This document shows, one piece after another, positions 51,548 through 59,830 of a DNA stretch of 64,000 bases. The position numbers and the translations under genes are program-made. The stretch's first letter is position 1. Every line of letters begins with the position of its first letter. Below the pieces are notes generated by a model. It was not told where the DNA came from, ran no database searches, and saw only the letters and a list, made by a program, of their open reading frames with translations. The stretch covers positions 7,812,001 through 7,876,000 of the forward strand of contig NZ_JADBEB010000001.1 in the NCBI RefSeq assembly GCF_014874095.1, in the 5' to 3' direction. Source of the DNA: Plantactinospora soyae (lineage in GTDB: Bacteria; Actinomycetota; Actinomycetes; Mycobacteriales; Micromonosporaceae).

Positions 51548-51943
51548 GTGACAACGAATGAACCGGAGTCGCTCTCCGTCGTCCAGGCCCTGGTGTTCGT
51601 CCGGCTACCCGGACCCGACCGGGCAGGGTTCCGGCGGTTCCTGACCGGCGAACCGTCCGTCAGGGCCGCCTGGCAGGTCGTCGGCGACATCGACCTCGTA
51701 CTGCACGTCTCGTGTCAGGACCTGCCCGAACTGGACCGGCTGATCACCACCATGCGGATCCGGGGCGGGGCGAGCGCCACCAGTACCCACCTCGTGATCG
51801 GCACGGCAGAGCAGCACCCGGGCGAGCCGCTGCCGGTGGAAGCGCGCTCGACGAAACAATCCGGAACCGTGGGCCGACGACGGTCAGCGTCCCGGGGCCG
51901 TGGACTCGGAGACCTTCCGGTCGCGGCGAGGGCCGGACGATGA
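51548..51943 (+). CDS. Lrp/AsnC-type ligand-binding (RAM) domain protein
   Basis: 131-residue protein consisting of one RAM (Lrp/AsnC effector) domain: 'SVVQALVFVRLPGPDRAGFRRFLTGEPSVRAAWQVVGDIDLVLHVSCQDLPELDRLIT' then 'TSTHLVIGTAE'. No helix-turn-helix precedes it, so it belongs to the stand-alone class of small ligand-binding modules that bind amino acids. The GTG at 51548 just before the domain is preferred. The last ~35 residues are polar and disordered. It overlaps lysA by four bases (ATGA), which implies a functional link to an amino-acid step. Confidence 0.85.
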   Translation: MTTNEPESLSVVQALVFVRLPGPDRAGFRRFLTGEPSVRAAWQVVGDIDLVLHVSCQDLPELDRLITTMRIRGGASATSTHLVIGTAEQHPGEPLPVEARSTKQSGTVGRRRSASRGRGLGDLPVAARAGR

Positions 51944-53271
51944 CCCTGGCGGACATCATCCCCTCGTTGCGCTCCTCACTGCGGGCGCCCTTGACGCAGG
52001 TGTGGCCGTCCACGGCGGCCTGGGGCGAGCACGGCGACCTGACCATCGGCGGGGTCGCGATGACATCCGTGGTGACCGCGCACGGCACACCGACGTACGT
52101 GCTCGACGAGGCCGACGTACGGCAGCGGTGCCGCGACTACCTGACCGCGTTCGGCGGCGACGGTGTCGCGTACACCGCGAAGGCCCTGCTCAGCCGGGGC
52201 ATCGCGCGTTGGCTCGCCGCCGAGGGGCTGCGGCTCTACGTCGGCTCCGCCGGCGAACTCCGGGTGGCCCTGGCCGCCGGCTTTCCGGCCGACCGGATCG
52301 TCCTGTACGGCAGCGCGAAGACGCCGGAGGACCTCGAGGCCGCGTACGCCGGTCGGGTCGGCACCATCGTCGTCGAGTCGCTCGGCGAGATCACCCGACT
52401 GGCGGCCACCGCACCGCAGGGTCAGCGCGTGCTGCTGCGGGTGCTCGGCGGCACCGAGCCGGCCGAGGGCACCGACTGCCGGTTCGGGCTGCGGATCGGC
52501 TCGGGTGAGGCGGCGGCCGCCGTGGCCCGGATCGTCGCCCAGCCCCGGCTGACGCTCGTCGGGGTGGACTGTTCGGTCGGCCACCAGGTCAGCCGGTTCA
52601 GCGTGTACGAGCACGAGGTGCGCGGCGTGCTGGAGTTCCTCGCCGAGATGCGGACCCGGCACGGCGTGGAGCCGACGGAGTTGAACCTCGGCGGTGGCCA
52701 CGCCGTCGCCTACTCCGGCGGCGACCCGAGCCTGGCGCTGGCCGCCTTCGCCAGCCGGATCCGGGCGGTGCTGCGACTGGCGGCGGAACGGCACGACTTT
52801 CCGGTTCCGCGGCTGACCGTGTCGCCGGGCCGGGCCATCGTGTCCCGGGCTGGCATCACGCTCTACCATGTGGTGGCGGTGAACCGGGGGCCCGACGGGC
52901 ACATCCTCGTCGCCGTCGACGGCGGCATGACCGACTGCCCGTCGGGCGCGCTCTGCGGCGGCCAGCACACGGCGGTGCTGTTCGGACGTACCACCTGTGC
53001 CCAGCCGGTCCGGGCCACGGTGGTCGGCCGGCACAACGATGCCGACGACGTGATCGTCCCGGCGCTGACCCTGCCGGCCGACGTACATCCGGGTGACCTG
53101 CTCGCGGTGGCCGGATCCGGGGCGTACCACCACTCCCGCGCCTCGAACTACCACCTGGTCGGCCGTCCGCCGCTGTTGAGCGTCCGGGACGGGCGGACCA
53201 CCACCCTGGTACGCCGGGAGTCCTCGGAGGACATGCTGCTGCGTGACGTGGACGAGCGGGACGCCGCCTGA
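51940..53271 (+). CDS. lysA: Diaminopimelate decarboxylase family protein
   Basis: PLP-dependent fold-type III decarboxylase of 443 residues. The PLP lysine is K81 in 'GVAYTAKALLSRGIARWL'; 'GLRLYVGSAGELRVALAAGF' and 'RIVLYGSAKTPEDLEAA' follow the LysA pattern. The glycine-rich phosphate loop 'LNLGGGHAVAYSGGDPSL' and the C-terminal 'VAGSGAYHHSRASNYHLVGRPPLLSV' are conserved, and the substrate cysteine region reads 'GALCGGQHT'. It normally makes lysine from meso-diaminopimelate. The pairing with a RAM protein and the nearby condensation domain suggests a secondary or regulated copy. ATG overlaps the upstream stop. Confidence 0.9.
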   Translation: MTLADIIPSLRSSLRAPLTQVWPSTAAWGEHGDLTIGGVAMTSVVTAHGTPTYVLDEADVRQRCRDYLTAFGGDGVAYTAKALLSRGIARWLAAEGLRLYVGSAGELRVALAAGFPADRIVLYGSAKTPEDLEAAYAGRVGTIVVESLGEITRLAATAPQGQRVLLRVLGGTEPAEGTDCRFGLRIGSGEAAAAVARIVAQPRLTLVGVDCSVGHQVSRFSVYEHEVRGVLEFLAEMRTRHGVEPTELNLGGGHAVAYSGGDPSLALAAFASRIRAVLRLAAERHDFPVPRLTVSPGRAIVSRAGITLYHVVAVNRGPDGHILVAVDGGMTDCPSGALCGGQHTAVLFGRTTCAQPVRATVVGRHNDADDVIVPALTLPADVHPGDLLAVAGSGAYHHSRASNYHLVGRPPLLSVRDGRTTTLVRRESSEDMLLRDVDERDAA

Positions 53272-53522
53272 CCGAAAGCGATCAGCAGCGTTACCAGGGC
53301 GGCCAGCGTGCCCGCGCCGCTGACCACGGTCGCCAGGCCGGCGAGTGTCCCGTCGGCCGGTGCGGACAGGTGCGCCAGGATCCAGGCGTCCAGTGGGGGC
53401 ACCCGGTCCCGCAGCAGTCCGCCGGCCAGCATCACGGCGGCGACCGCGATCAGGCCCGGCACGATCACGGACCGACGCCGGTCGGCCGGCGGACCGGCCA
53501 CAAGATCGATGTGCGTCAGCAT
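53148..53522 (-). pseudogene. Truncated PAP2-phosphatase-like membrane protein
   Basis: The first ~85 residues resemble the start of a PAP2 phosphatase: two hydrophobic helices and 'PLDAWILAHLSAPADGTLAGLATVVSGAGTLAALV'. From about 53270 leftward the frame runs antisense into lysA as 'SRSSTSRSSMSSEDSRR' and ends. All catalytic motifs (KxxxxxxRP, SGH, SRxxxxxHxxxD), which lie further on in the family, are missing. It looks like a gene cut by the event that joined it to lysA. Confidence 0.65.
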
Positions 53523-53864
53523 GTGGACAGTCTGGGCGACGGGTCGACGGGCCTGCCTCCCTTGAGGCCCCGAGATCTTCCCGATCTACCGACCCTGATC
53601 CCCCGGACCCGCGGCGACGACCGAAATGACTCGTGACCGCCACCCGGGCGCAGGAGCGAGACAGCGACGTACCACCCCTGGTAACGTCGGCGACACTCGG
53701 CGTCGAAGGAGCGGTGCGACCATGCCGCGAGTCGCCGGCTCCTGATCGGCAGTTGATCGGACAGGGAGTTTCGCTGCCCACATGAGGCTTTCACTTCTCT
53801 TCACGCTGCGGGTACACCCTGACCCGGTTGCGCCAGTTGCCGTCCGGACACCGGGGGTGTCGCG
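53523..53864. other. Gene-free stretch before the condensation-domain gene
   Basis: 342 bases without a convincing frame. It should carry the promoter of the gene starting at 53865. I see no clear operator or terminator in it. Confidence 0.4.
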
Positions 53865-55490
53865 ATGACCAGTCAGGTCGACGTCCAGCAGAGCTATCCA
53901 CTCTCGCCGGTCCAACGTGGCATCCTGCGCCAGGCTCTCGCCGAGCCGGGTCCGAGCCCGACGAGCTACCTCGAACAGGTACGACTCATCGTCCGTGGGC
54001 GGCTGCGGGTGGCCGACTTCCAGCTCGCCTGGAGCCGGGTGATCGCCCGACACGCCACGTTGCGGACCGGGTTCGTCTGGCACGGGATCGAGGAGCCGGT
54101 GCAGGTGGTCGTGCCGACGGCACCCGCACCCGAGTGGTACGTCGACGATCTGCGGAACACCCGGGCCTGCCAGCGTCGGCGTGGCCTGGCGGAGTTCCTC
54201 GCCACCGACCGGGCCCGTGGCTTCGTGCTGACCGCCCCGCCGCTGTCCCGGTTCGCTCTGCTCCGGGTGTCCGAAACCGAGCATCTTTTCGTCTGGACCG
54301 CGCATCATCTGGTCATCGACGGATGGAGCTTCCCGATCCTGCTCCGGGAGGCGCTGGAGGAGTACCGGGCCGCGATCGAGGGCCGGGACGCCGCGTTGCC
54401 GGCCCCGGCACCGTTCCGCGACCATGTCGCCTGGCTGGCCCGGCGTGACCTCACCGGCGCGGAGGAGTTCTGGCGCGCCGAGCTGGCCGGCCGGTCCGCA
54501 CCGACGCCACTGCCGACCGACCAACCGGACGGGCCGGCGGACGAGTTCGGCCCGCCGGACGTCTCCGGGGCACCGGACGTCTCCGGGGTACTGAAGCAGT
54601 CGCGACCGACGGGGCCGTCCGGCACGGTCGGCGGGTCCGGATCGTCCGGCACGGTCGGCGGGTCCGGATCGGCCGGTGTGGTCGGGCCGCGCGGCGCGTC
54701 CGGGCTGGCGGACATCCCCGGGCCGACCGGCGCACCGGGGCCGGCGAACGTCTTCGGACCGGCCGACGCGGTCGGGCCCAGGGGCGAGTCCCCGGTGGAG
54801 GACCCGTTCGCCGAACACCGTGTCGAAGTCAGCGGCGACGACACCGCGCGGCTGCACGAGACCGCCCGTCAACAGCGGGTCACCCTCGAAACCGTGCTGC
54901 ACGGATGCTGGGCCCGGCTCCTGTCGGCGCACAGCGGGGAGACCGACGTCGTCTTCGGCGCGACGGTCTCCTGCCGGCCGGTGGAGGCCGAGGCGTCGCA
55001 GAACATGATCGGGCCGCTCGTCAACACGCTCCCGGTCCGGGTACGGATCCATCCCGACGAGCCCGTCGGCGCCTGGCTGCGACAACTGCAACAGCATCAG
55101 GCGCTGGCCCGCCCGTTCGATCACGTGCCACTGGGCCGGATCGAGTCCTGGACCGAGACGCCGGCCGGTTCGCCGCTGTTCGAGACGTTGGTCGACTTCG
55201 AGAACTACCCGGTCGACAACGACCTGTTCACCGGCACGGCCGACGCGTCGACCCTGTCGATGCGGTTCGAGGGCCGGTGGTCGTCGTCGCACCATCCGCT
55301 CACCCTGCTCGTCGTACCGGGTGAGCGGCTCGGGCTGCACACCACGTACGACCGCCGCCGCCTCCGGCCGGCAACGGTCGAGCACCTGCTCGCCCAACTG
55401 ACGGTCCTGCTCGTCCAGTTCGCCGCCGATCCGGAGCGGCCACTGTCCGATCTGTCCCTCTCCGATCGCGAGTACGGCCCCGCGGCGTAG
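53865..55490 (+). CDS. Stand-alone NRPS-type condensation domain with collagen-like insertion
   Basis: 541-residue member of the chloramphenicol-acetyltransferase/condensation superfamily. It begins 'YPLSPVQRGILRQAL' (C1 motif), with 'HATLRTGF' (C2), and H147-H148...D152-G153 in 'WTAHHLVIDGWS' is the intact HHxxxDG catalytic motif. Later motifs 'DVVFGATVSCRP', 'MIGPLVNTLPVRV' and 'PLFETLVDFENYP' are conserved. Between the two lobes, about residues 225-312, lies a Gly/Pro/Ser-rich run with collagen-like G-x-y triplets. No A or T domain is attached. It could join amine or acyl groups in trans. ATG start with GGGGG seven bases upstream. Confidence 0.9.
   Translation: MTSQVDVQQSYPLSPVQRGILRQALAEPGPSPTSYLEQVRLIVRGRLRVADFQLAWSRVIARHATLRTGFVWHGIEEPVQVVVPTAPAPEWYVDDLRNTRACQRRRGLAEFLATDRARGFVLTAPPLSRFALLRVSETEHLFVWTAHHLVIDGWSFPILLREALEEYRAAIEGRDAALPAPAPFRDHVAWLARRDLTGAEEFWRAELAGRSAPTPLPTDQPDGPADEFGPPDVSGAPDVSGVLKQSRPTGPSGTVGGSGSSGTVGGSGSAGVVGPRGASGLADIPGPTGAPGPANVFGPADAVGPRGESPVEDPFAEHRVEVSGDDTARLHETARQQRVTLETVLHGCWARLLSAHSGETDVVFGATVSCRPVEAEASQNMIGPLVNTLPVRVRIHPDEPVGAWLRQLQQHQALARPFDHVPLGRIESWTETPAGSPLFETLVDFENYPVDNDLFTGTADASTLSMRFEGRWSSSHHPLTLLVVPGERLGLHTTYDRRRLRPATVEHLLAQLTVLLVQFAADPERPLSDLSLSDREYGPAA
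54555..54670 (+). repeat. In-frame tandem repeats forming the collagen-like linker
   Basis: Two 18-bp copies (54555-54572, 54573-54590; core GGACGTCTCCGGGG) and two identical 27-bp copies (54617-54643, 54644-54670; beginning GTCCGGCACGGTCGGCGG) lie in the condensation-domain gene. All are multiples of three, so the linker probably grew by slippage. Confidence 0.85.
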
Positions 55491-55497
55491 TTCCTCG

Positions 55498-55896
55498 TCA
55501 CGGCGCGGCCACGACTTTCGGCCGGCGCCAGAGCAGCGCGACGAGGACGATGGTGAGCAGTGCACCCGGAACGAGGCTCGCCCTGATCCAGGGTTCCGTG
55601 ATCAGGGCGAAAACGAAGAATCTGCCGATGAACTGGATGCCGAGCAGGACCGTCAGCAGCACCCGACGCCAGCCTCGCCCGAAGCGTGATCCCAGCGCCA
55701 GCCACGCGTACGCGACTCCGAAGCTGAGGTGGAAGGCGTGCTCGACCCCGAGCTGGTACGGCGGGGTGACCAGTGCGTACAGGTGCTCCACGACCAGCAC
55801 CCAGAGCAGGATGGTGGCCGGATCCGGCCGGGAACGGGCCGCCCCGGGACGAGCCGACGGACGGGACGCAGCGGTGACGCTCGCAGGTTCGGGCAC
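55498..55896 (-). CDS. Small four-helix membrane protein
   Basis: 132-residue protein. After a polar N-terminus of ~28 residues there are four hydrophobic helices ('ATILLWVLVVEHLYALV', 'FGVAYAWLALGSRFG', 'VLLTVLLGIQFIGRFFVFAL', 'ALLTIVLVALLWRR'). No family recognised. Divergent from the MarR gene with a shared 85-base promoter region, so it is the probable MarR target. Converges closely (7 bases) on the condensation-domain gene. Confidence 0.7.
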   Translation of the reverse strand: MPEPASVTAASRPSARPGAARSRPDPATILLWVLVVEHLYALVTPPYQLGVEHAFHLSFGVAYAWLALGSRFGRGWRRVLLTVLLGIQFIGRFFVFALITEPWIRASLVPGALLTIVLVALLWRRPKVVAAP

Positions 55897-55933
55897 GGGA
55901 CACGTCTCCTCGAAACACCAGAAAGGGCCGGCT

Positions 55934-55953
55934 GAGACTTTCTCAGATGAGAG
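55934..55953. promoter_or_regulatory. Candidate MarR operator with overlapping inverted repeats
   Basis: TGAGA-CTT-TCTCA (55934-55946) and TCTCA-GA-TGAGA (55942-55953) share the middle TCTCA. The site lies in the 85-base divergent gap, 29 bases before the MarR ATG, and would cover both promoters. Confidence 0.65.
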
Positions 55954-55981
55954 TATCTTGTCCGCGTCCTAGGATCCAGGC

Positions 55982-56464
55982 ATGAACGCCGCACGATCCC
56001 GATCCGATGCGTCCCCGCTGGCCTTCCTGCCCAGGGACGTCGCCACCGGCATGCTGATCAGCACGGTGCACCGGCACAGCCAGAAGGTCCTCAACGATGC
56101 GCTGCGCCCGCTCGGGATCGAGGAGCGGCATTTCGCCACCATGGCCGTACTGGACAGCCGTGGGCCGCTCACCCAGCGTCAACTCATCGACCTGCTCGAC
56201 CTCGACAAGTCGTCGCTGGGCCGGATCGTCGACGAGCTGGAGCGGCAGGACCTGGCCGAGCGCCGGCCGGTACCCGGGGATCGTCGCGCCCACGCCATTC
56301 ATCTGAGCGCCCAGGGCCGGCAGCGGGTGGGCGAGGCGCAGCAGATCGCCGCCGGGGTGGGGCAGCAACTCTTCGGACACCTTCCGCCGGAGGCCCGCCA
56401 GGCCCTCGACAACGCGCTGCGGCAGCTGTTACCCCGGCACGGTGCCGACGGCGCGCCGGGCTGA
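55982..56464 (+). CDS. MarR-family transcriptional regulator
   Basis: 160-residue winged-helix regulator. 'LRPLGIEERHFATMAVLDSRGPLTQRQLIDLLDLDKSSLGRIVDELERQDLAERR' holds the recognition helix and 'DRRAHAIHLS' the wing with the conserved D-x-R. Dimer of the usual type, probably responding to a phenolic or drug-like ligand. It is divergent from the four-helix membrane protein and has a palindromic site between them. Confidence 0.94.
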   Translation: MNAARSRSDASPLAFLPRDVATGMLISTVHRHSQKVLNDALRPLGIEERHFATMAVLDSRGPLTQRQLIDLLDLDKSSLGRIVDELERQDLAERRPVPGDRRAHAIHLSAQGRQRVGEAQQIAAGVGQQLFGHLPPEARQALDNALRQLLPRHGADGAPG

Positions 56465-56525
56465 CCGAGACGACGACGCGACGCAGCGGCTGGCGCCGCG
56501 GCGTGCCGAGCCGACGTACCGCAGG

Positions 56526-57149
56526 TCAGCGCAGTCCCGCCGCCAGCCGGTCCCGGACCGCCTGCGACGCCTTCGCCGGGGAGCCGGCGTCGAAGGGCGG
56601 CTGCGGGTCGTACTCGATGGCGAGTTGGATGGCCTCGGCGGTGGTCCGGTCGGCGATGGTCGCGGCGAGGGTGAGGGCCATGTCGAGCCCGGCGGAGACT
56701 CCGGCGGCGGTCATCAGCTTGCCGTCGCCGACCACCCGCTGCGGGGTGTAGGTCGCACCGAACGAGACCAGGTCGCCCGCCCGCCGCCAGTGCGTGGTGG
56801 CGGTACGCCCGCGCAACAGTCCGGCGGCGCCCAGCAGCAGCGATCCGGTGCAGACCGAGGTCGTCCACCGGGTGGTCTCGTTCATCCGGCGGATCCAGTC
56901 CAGCAGCGGTCCGCCGACCAGGTGCTGGTCGACGCCCGGACCGCCGGGCACCACCAGCACGTCGCAGGAGTCGATCTCGGCGAGCGTGGCGTCGGCGGTG
57001 AGGGCGAGGCTGCCGACGTTGTTGCGGACCGGTCCGACGGCGGTCGCGGCGAAGACCACCTCGGCGCCGGGCAGGAGCTTGAGTACGTCGTACGGGCCGA
57101 CCGCGTCGAGCGCGGTGAACCGGTCGAAGAGCGGAATGACGATGCGCAT
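56526..57149 (-). CDS. DJ-1/PfpI family protein (isonitrile hydratase-like)
   Basis: 207-residue single-domain protein of the class I glutamine-amidotransferase-like superfamily. The nucleophile elbow is 'TTSVCTGSLLLGAAGLL', with Cys conserved, and the preceding acidic residue lies in 'FTALDAVGPYDVL'. 'VLVVPGGPGVDQH' and 'GDGKLMTAAGVSAGLDMAL' match the isonitrile-hydratase/ThiJ group. It lies 16 bases after the GlxA gene and is probably in one operon with it. AAGGGG precedes the ATG. The substrate is uncertain. Confidence 0.88.
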   Translation of the reverse strand: MRIVIPLFDRFTALDAVGPYDVLKLLPGAEVVFAATAVGPVRNNVGSLALTADATLAEIDSCDVLVVPGGPGVDQHLVGGPLLDWIRRMNETTRWTTSVCTGSLLLGAAGLLRGRTATTHWRRAGDLVSFGATYTPQRVVGDGKLMTAAGVSAGLDMALTLAATIADRTTAEAIQLAIEYDPQPPFDAGSPAKASQAVRDRLAAGLR

Positions 57150-57165
57150 CGGGTCCCCTTGGTGT

Positions 57166-58137
57166 TCAGGCGAAGTGGTGGCGGTACTGGCCGGGGGTGA
57201 CCCCGATGGTGCGTTTGAAGCGCCGGTGCAGGGTCTCGACGGTGCCGAAGCCGCATCCCCGGGCGATCGCCCCGACCGGCGCGTCGGTGCTCTCCAACAG
57301 GCGTCGGGCCGCCTCGACCCGGACGGATTCCACGTACGCGGCCGGGGTCTGCCCGGTCTGCGCGGTGAACATCCGGGCGAAGTGCCGCTCGCTCATTCCG
57401 GCCCGGTTGGCGAGTGCCGGCACGCTCAGGTCCTCGGCGAGGTGATCGACGATCCACACCTGGATCTGCCGCAGCGGGGTACGCACCGGGCGCTGTGCGG
57501 CCAGCTGCGTACTGAACTGGGCCTGGCCGCCGGGACGCTGGACGAACATGACGAGTCGACGGGCGATCGCCCGGGACGTCTCCGCGCCCCGGTCCCGCTC
57601 CACCAGTGCGAGCGCGAGGTCGATCCCCGCGGTGACCCCGGCCGAGGTCCAGACGCCGTCGTCGTGGACGAAAATGGGATCGGGTTCGACCGTCACCAGC
57701 GGATACCGCCGGGCAAGTTCGGCGCAACTCCCCCAGTGGGTGACCGCCCGCCGGCCGTCGAGCAGGCCGGCCTCGGCCAGCAGGAACGCGCCGCCACACA
57801 CCGACGCCACCCGTCCGGAGCGGGTGGCCGCGGCGGCGATCCAGTCGATGAGCCGGCGGTCGGCGCACGCCTGCGTCCGGCCTGACCCGCCGACCACCAT
57901 CAGGGTGTCGATCCGCCCCTCGTGGCACTGGTCGATCGTGGCGTCGGGGGTGATGCTGAGGCCGCCGCTGGCCCGGATCGGACCGGCGACCCCGGCCACA
58001 GTCGCCAACTCGTAGCCCGGCGCCAACTCATGGCCCGGCGCCAACCGCTCGGCCTGCGCGAAGACCTCGTGCGGGCCGGTCAGGTCGAGGATCTGGAACC
58101 CCGGGAAGATCACGAAAACGATGCGGTGGCTGTCCAC
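57166..58137 (-). CDS. GlxA-family transcriptional regulator (DJ-1 domain plus AraC HTH)
   Basis: 323-residue regulator from the GTG at 58137. The N-terminal half is a DJ-1/PfpI-like domain ('IVFVIFPGFQILDLTGPHEVFAQAERL', 'VASVCGGAFLLAEAGLLDGR'), the C-terminal half an AraC/XylS double helix-turn-helix ('LANRAGMSERHFARMFTAQTGQTPAAYVESVRVEAARRLLE'). The frame continues upstream to 58314 but with poor protein-like sequence. Probably activates the DJ-1 gene just downstream and possibly itself; ligand unknown. Confidence 0.93.
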   Translation of the reverse strand: MDSHRIVFVIFPGFQILDLTGPHEVFAQAERLAPGHELAPGYELATVAGVAGPIRASGGLSITPDATIDQCHEGRIDTLMVVGGSGRTQACADRRLIDWIAAAATRSGRVASVCGGAFLLAEAGLLDGRRAVTHWGSCAELARRYPLVTVEPDPIFVHDDGVWTSAGVTAGIDLALALVERDRGAETSRAIARRLVMFVQRPGGQAQFSTQLAAQRPVRTPLRQIQVWIVDHLAEDLSVPALANRAGMSERHFARMFTAQTGQTPAAYVESVRVEAARRLLESTDAPVGAIARGCGFGTVETLHRRFKRTIGVTPGQYRHHFA

Positions 58138-58338
58138 CTGCCCATCGTTTCCGGCACCGGCCCTGGCAGCAATGCCACACTGCTGACGATTTCGGCCATC
58201 CTCCGGCCGCCGGGCTCGGAGTTCACGCTCTCGTTGCCCGGCCATCGACCTCGGTACATCAAACGGTAGACCTTGGTAGCGCCACGCCAGTCTCCGGTCC
58301 ACTGTGCCGGCCACGCTGCCCGGCCCAGACTCGACGAC

Positions 58339-59409
58339 ATGTCACGGACATCCCCGGTTCCCCGCCCGACGCCCGGACCGCGGTTTCGGCGACGCATGCT
58401 GCCGGTCATCGGGCTCGCCCTGCTCGCGCCCTGGGTGCCGGAGTACCTGGTGGGCAGCCACACCGTCCGCGACCTCCCGTTGATCATCTTCCTCGTACCG
58501 CTGTACGGCGGCGGGGCCCTGCTGATCCGCGAACTGGCCCGTCGTACCGGCCGGGGATGGCCGACGATCCTGCTGCTCGGGCTGGCGTACGGCGTCGTCG
58601 AGGCCGGCCTGTTCGACCAGTCGCTGTTCAACCCCGACTTCATGGGCGAGAACTTCGGCACTCCGGCCCGGATACCCGGGCTCGGCGTGAGCGCCCACTA
58701 CCTCCTGGTGTTCGTCGGCGGACACGCGATCTGGAGCATCGGCACCCCGATCGCGATCATCGAGTCCCTGGTCCCCGACCGGGCGGACCGGCCCTGGCTG
58801 CGTACCCCGGGTCTGCTGGTGGTGGCCGGTCTGTATCTCCTCGGCGGCGCCATGATCTACACCGATCTGCGGTCCACCGAGGGATTCGGCGCCAGCGGAC
58901 CGGAACTCGCCGCCGCCGGAACGGTCGCGGTCGTGCTCGTCGGTGCCGCGTTTCTCGTACGGCGCCGTCCGGCGGATCCGGTCGCGAAGGCGCCGCCCCG
59001 GCCGTGGCGGGTCCTGCTGGTCGCGTTCCTGCTGTCCAGCCTGCTGGGGATCTGGGAGAACTGGTACGGGGTCGCGCTCGGGGTGGCCGTGATCGCCCTG
59101 ACGGTCTGGTACGTCACCCGGTGGGCCCGCAGTCCCCGATGGTCCCAGCGACACCGGCTGGCCCTGGCCAGCGGCGCCCTGCTCACCTGGGCCTGGCACG
59201 GCTTCGTCCTCCAGCCGTGGCGGGAGGTCTCACCGGCCGCCGAACTGGCCAGCGACATCGCCTTCGCGCTGGCGGCGATCGCCCTGGTCGTCCTGCCGGA
59301 CCGGCGGCTGCGGCGCGCACGGTCCGCCGATTCCCGGGCGACGGTCGCGGACGATCCGGCCGAGGGCGCGGCGACGCGGCCGGAGGGTCGGTCGCACGTC
59401 GAGCCCTGA
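58339..59409 (+). CDS. Polytopic membrane protein, function unknown
   Basis: 356-residue membrane protein with about nine helices from residue 20 to 325. The segments 'PLYGGGALLIRELARRTGRGWPTILLLGLAYGVVEAGLFDQSLFNP' and 'LLGIWENWYGVALGVAVIAL' are conserved-looking, with charged residues inside helices. I recall similar unnamed proteins in actinomycetes but know no function. ATG at 58339 is preferred over the open frame to 58273. The C-terminal ~40 residues are polar; the last codons fall inside a 33-bp tandem repeat that also supplies the stop codon. Confidence 0.75.
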   Translation: MSRTSPVPRPTPGPRFRRRMLPVIGLALLAPWVPEYLVGSHTVRDLPLIIFLVPLYGGGALLIRELARRTGRGWPTILLLGLAYGVVEAGLFDQSLFNPDFMGENFGTPARIPGLGVSAHYLLVFVGGHAIWSIGTPIAIIESLVPDRADRPWLRTPGLLVVAGLYLLGGAMIYTDLRSTEGFGASGPELAAAGTVAVVLVGAAFLVRRRPADPVAKAPPRPWRVLLVAFLLSSLLGIWENWYGVALGVAVIALTVWYVTRWARSPRWSQRHRLALASGALLTWAWHGFVLQPWREVSPAAELASDIAFALAAIALVVLPDRRLRRARSADSRATVADDPAEGAATRPEGRSHVEP

Positions 59410-59480
59410 CGACCGGAGGGTCGGTCGCACGTCGAGCCCTGACGACCGGAGGGTCGGTCACACATCGCGCCCTGACGGCC
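59382..59480. repeat. Three tandem copies of a 33-bp unit spanning a stop codon
   Basis: Units at 59382-59414, 59415-59447 and 59448-59480 start GGAGGGTCGGTCGCACGTCG; the first two are identical and the third differs at a few bases. The TGA ending the membrane-protein gene lies in the first copy and is repeated in each, so the extra copies are untranslated. Confidence 0.9.
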
Positions 59481-59742
59481 GGCGCCGCGCACAGCACCAT
59501 CCCATCATCTGGTTCACGGGGCCGGCCGACGAGCCGCCGAACGGCCCGGATCTCGACCCCGAATGGCAGTGGTCAGACCTCCGGACGGCCGATCCCACAC
59601 GGCGGCGACCCGGGTTCAGCACGACCGACCGGCGGCCGACCGGACCGCGACCGGACCACCAGTAAGCCTGTTACCAGCAGAATCCGCTCTACCCCGACCG
59701 CCGACGACCTTGATAACGGTCAGATCACGAGGTCTTCCCAAT

Positions 59743-59830
59743 CCGTACGAGACTCACGTACGGTCCCGGAAAGGCAGGAGGTCAGACCTCCATCCTCATG
59801 CCTCTGAGCGTTCCCGAGGTGAGCTGCTAG
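59743..59830 (+). promoter_or_regulatory. Structured leader with a 10-codon upstream ORF before the dipeptidase operon
   Basis: Two dyads, CCGTACG/CGTACGG (59743-59763) and GGAGGTC-A-GACCTCC (59777-59791), precede a small frame ATG (59798) to TAG (59828-59830). It encodes MPLSVPEVSC, and its stop shares one base with the GTG of the dipeptidase gene. The arrangement suggests RNA-level or repressor control. The small frame has no well-placed ribosome binding site, so its translation is uncertain. The rest of the 420-base gap (59410-59829) holds only the 33-bp repeats. Confidence 0.4.

Noticed and set aside
53586-55565. 659-residue minus-strand open frame over the condensation-domain gene
   Set aside because: Arg/Pro-rich shadow of a clear C-domain gene with intact motifs.
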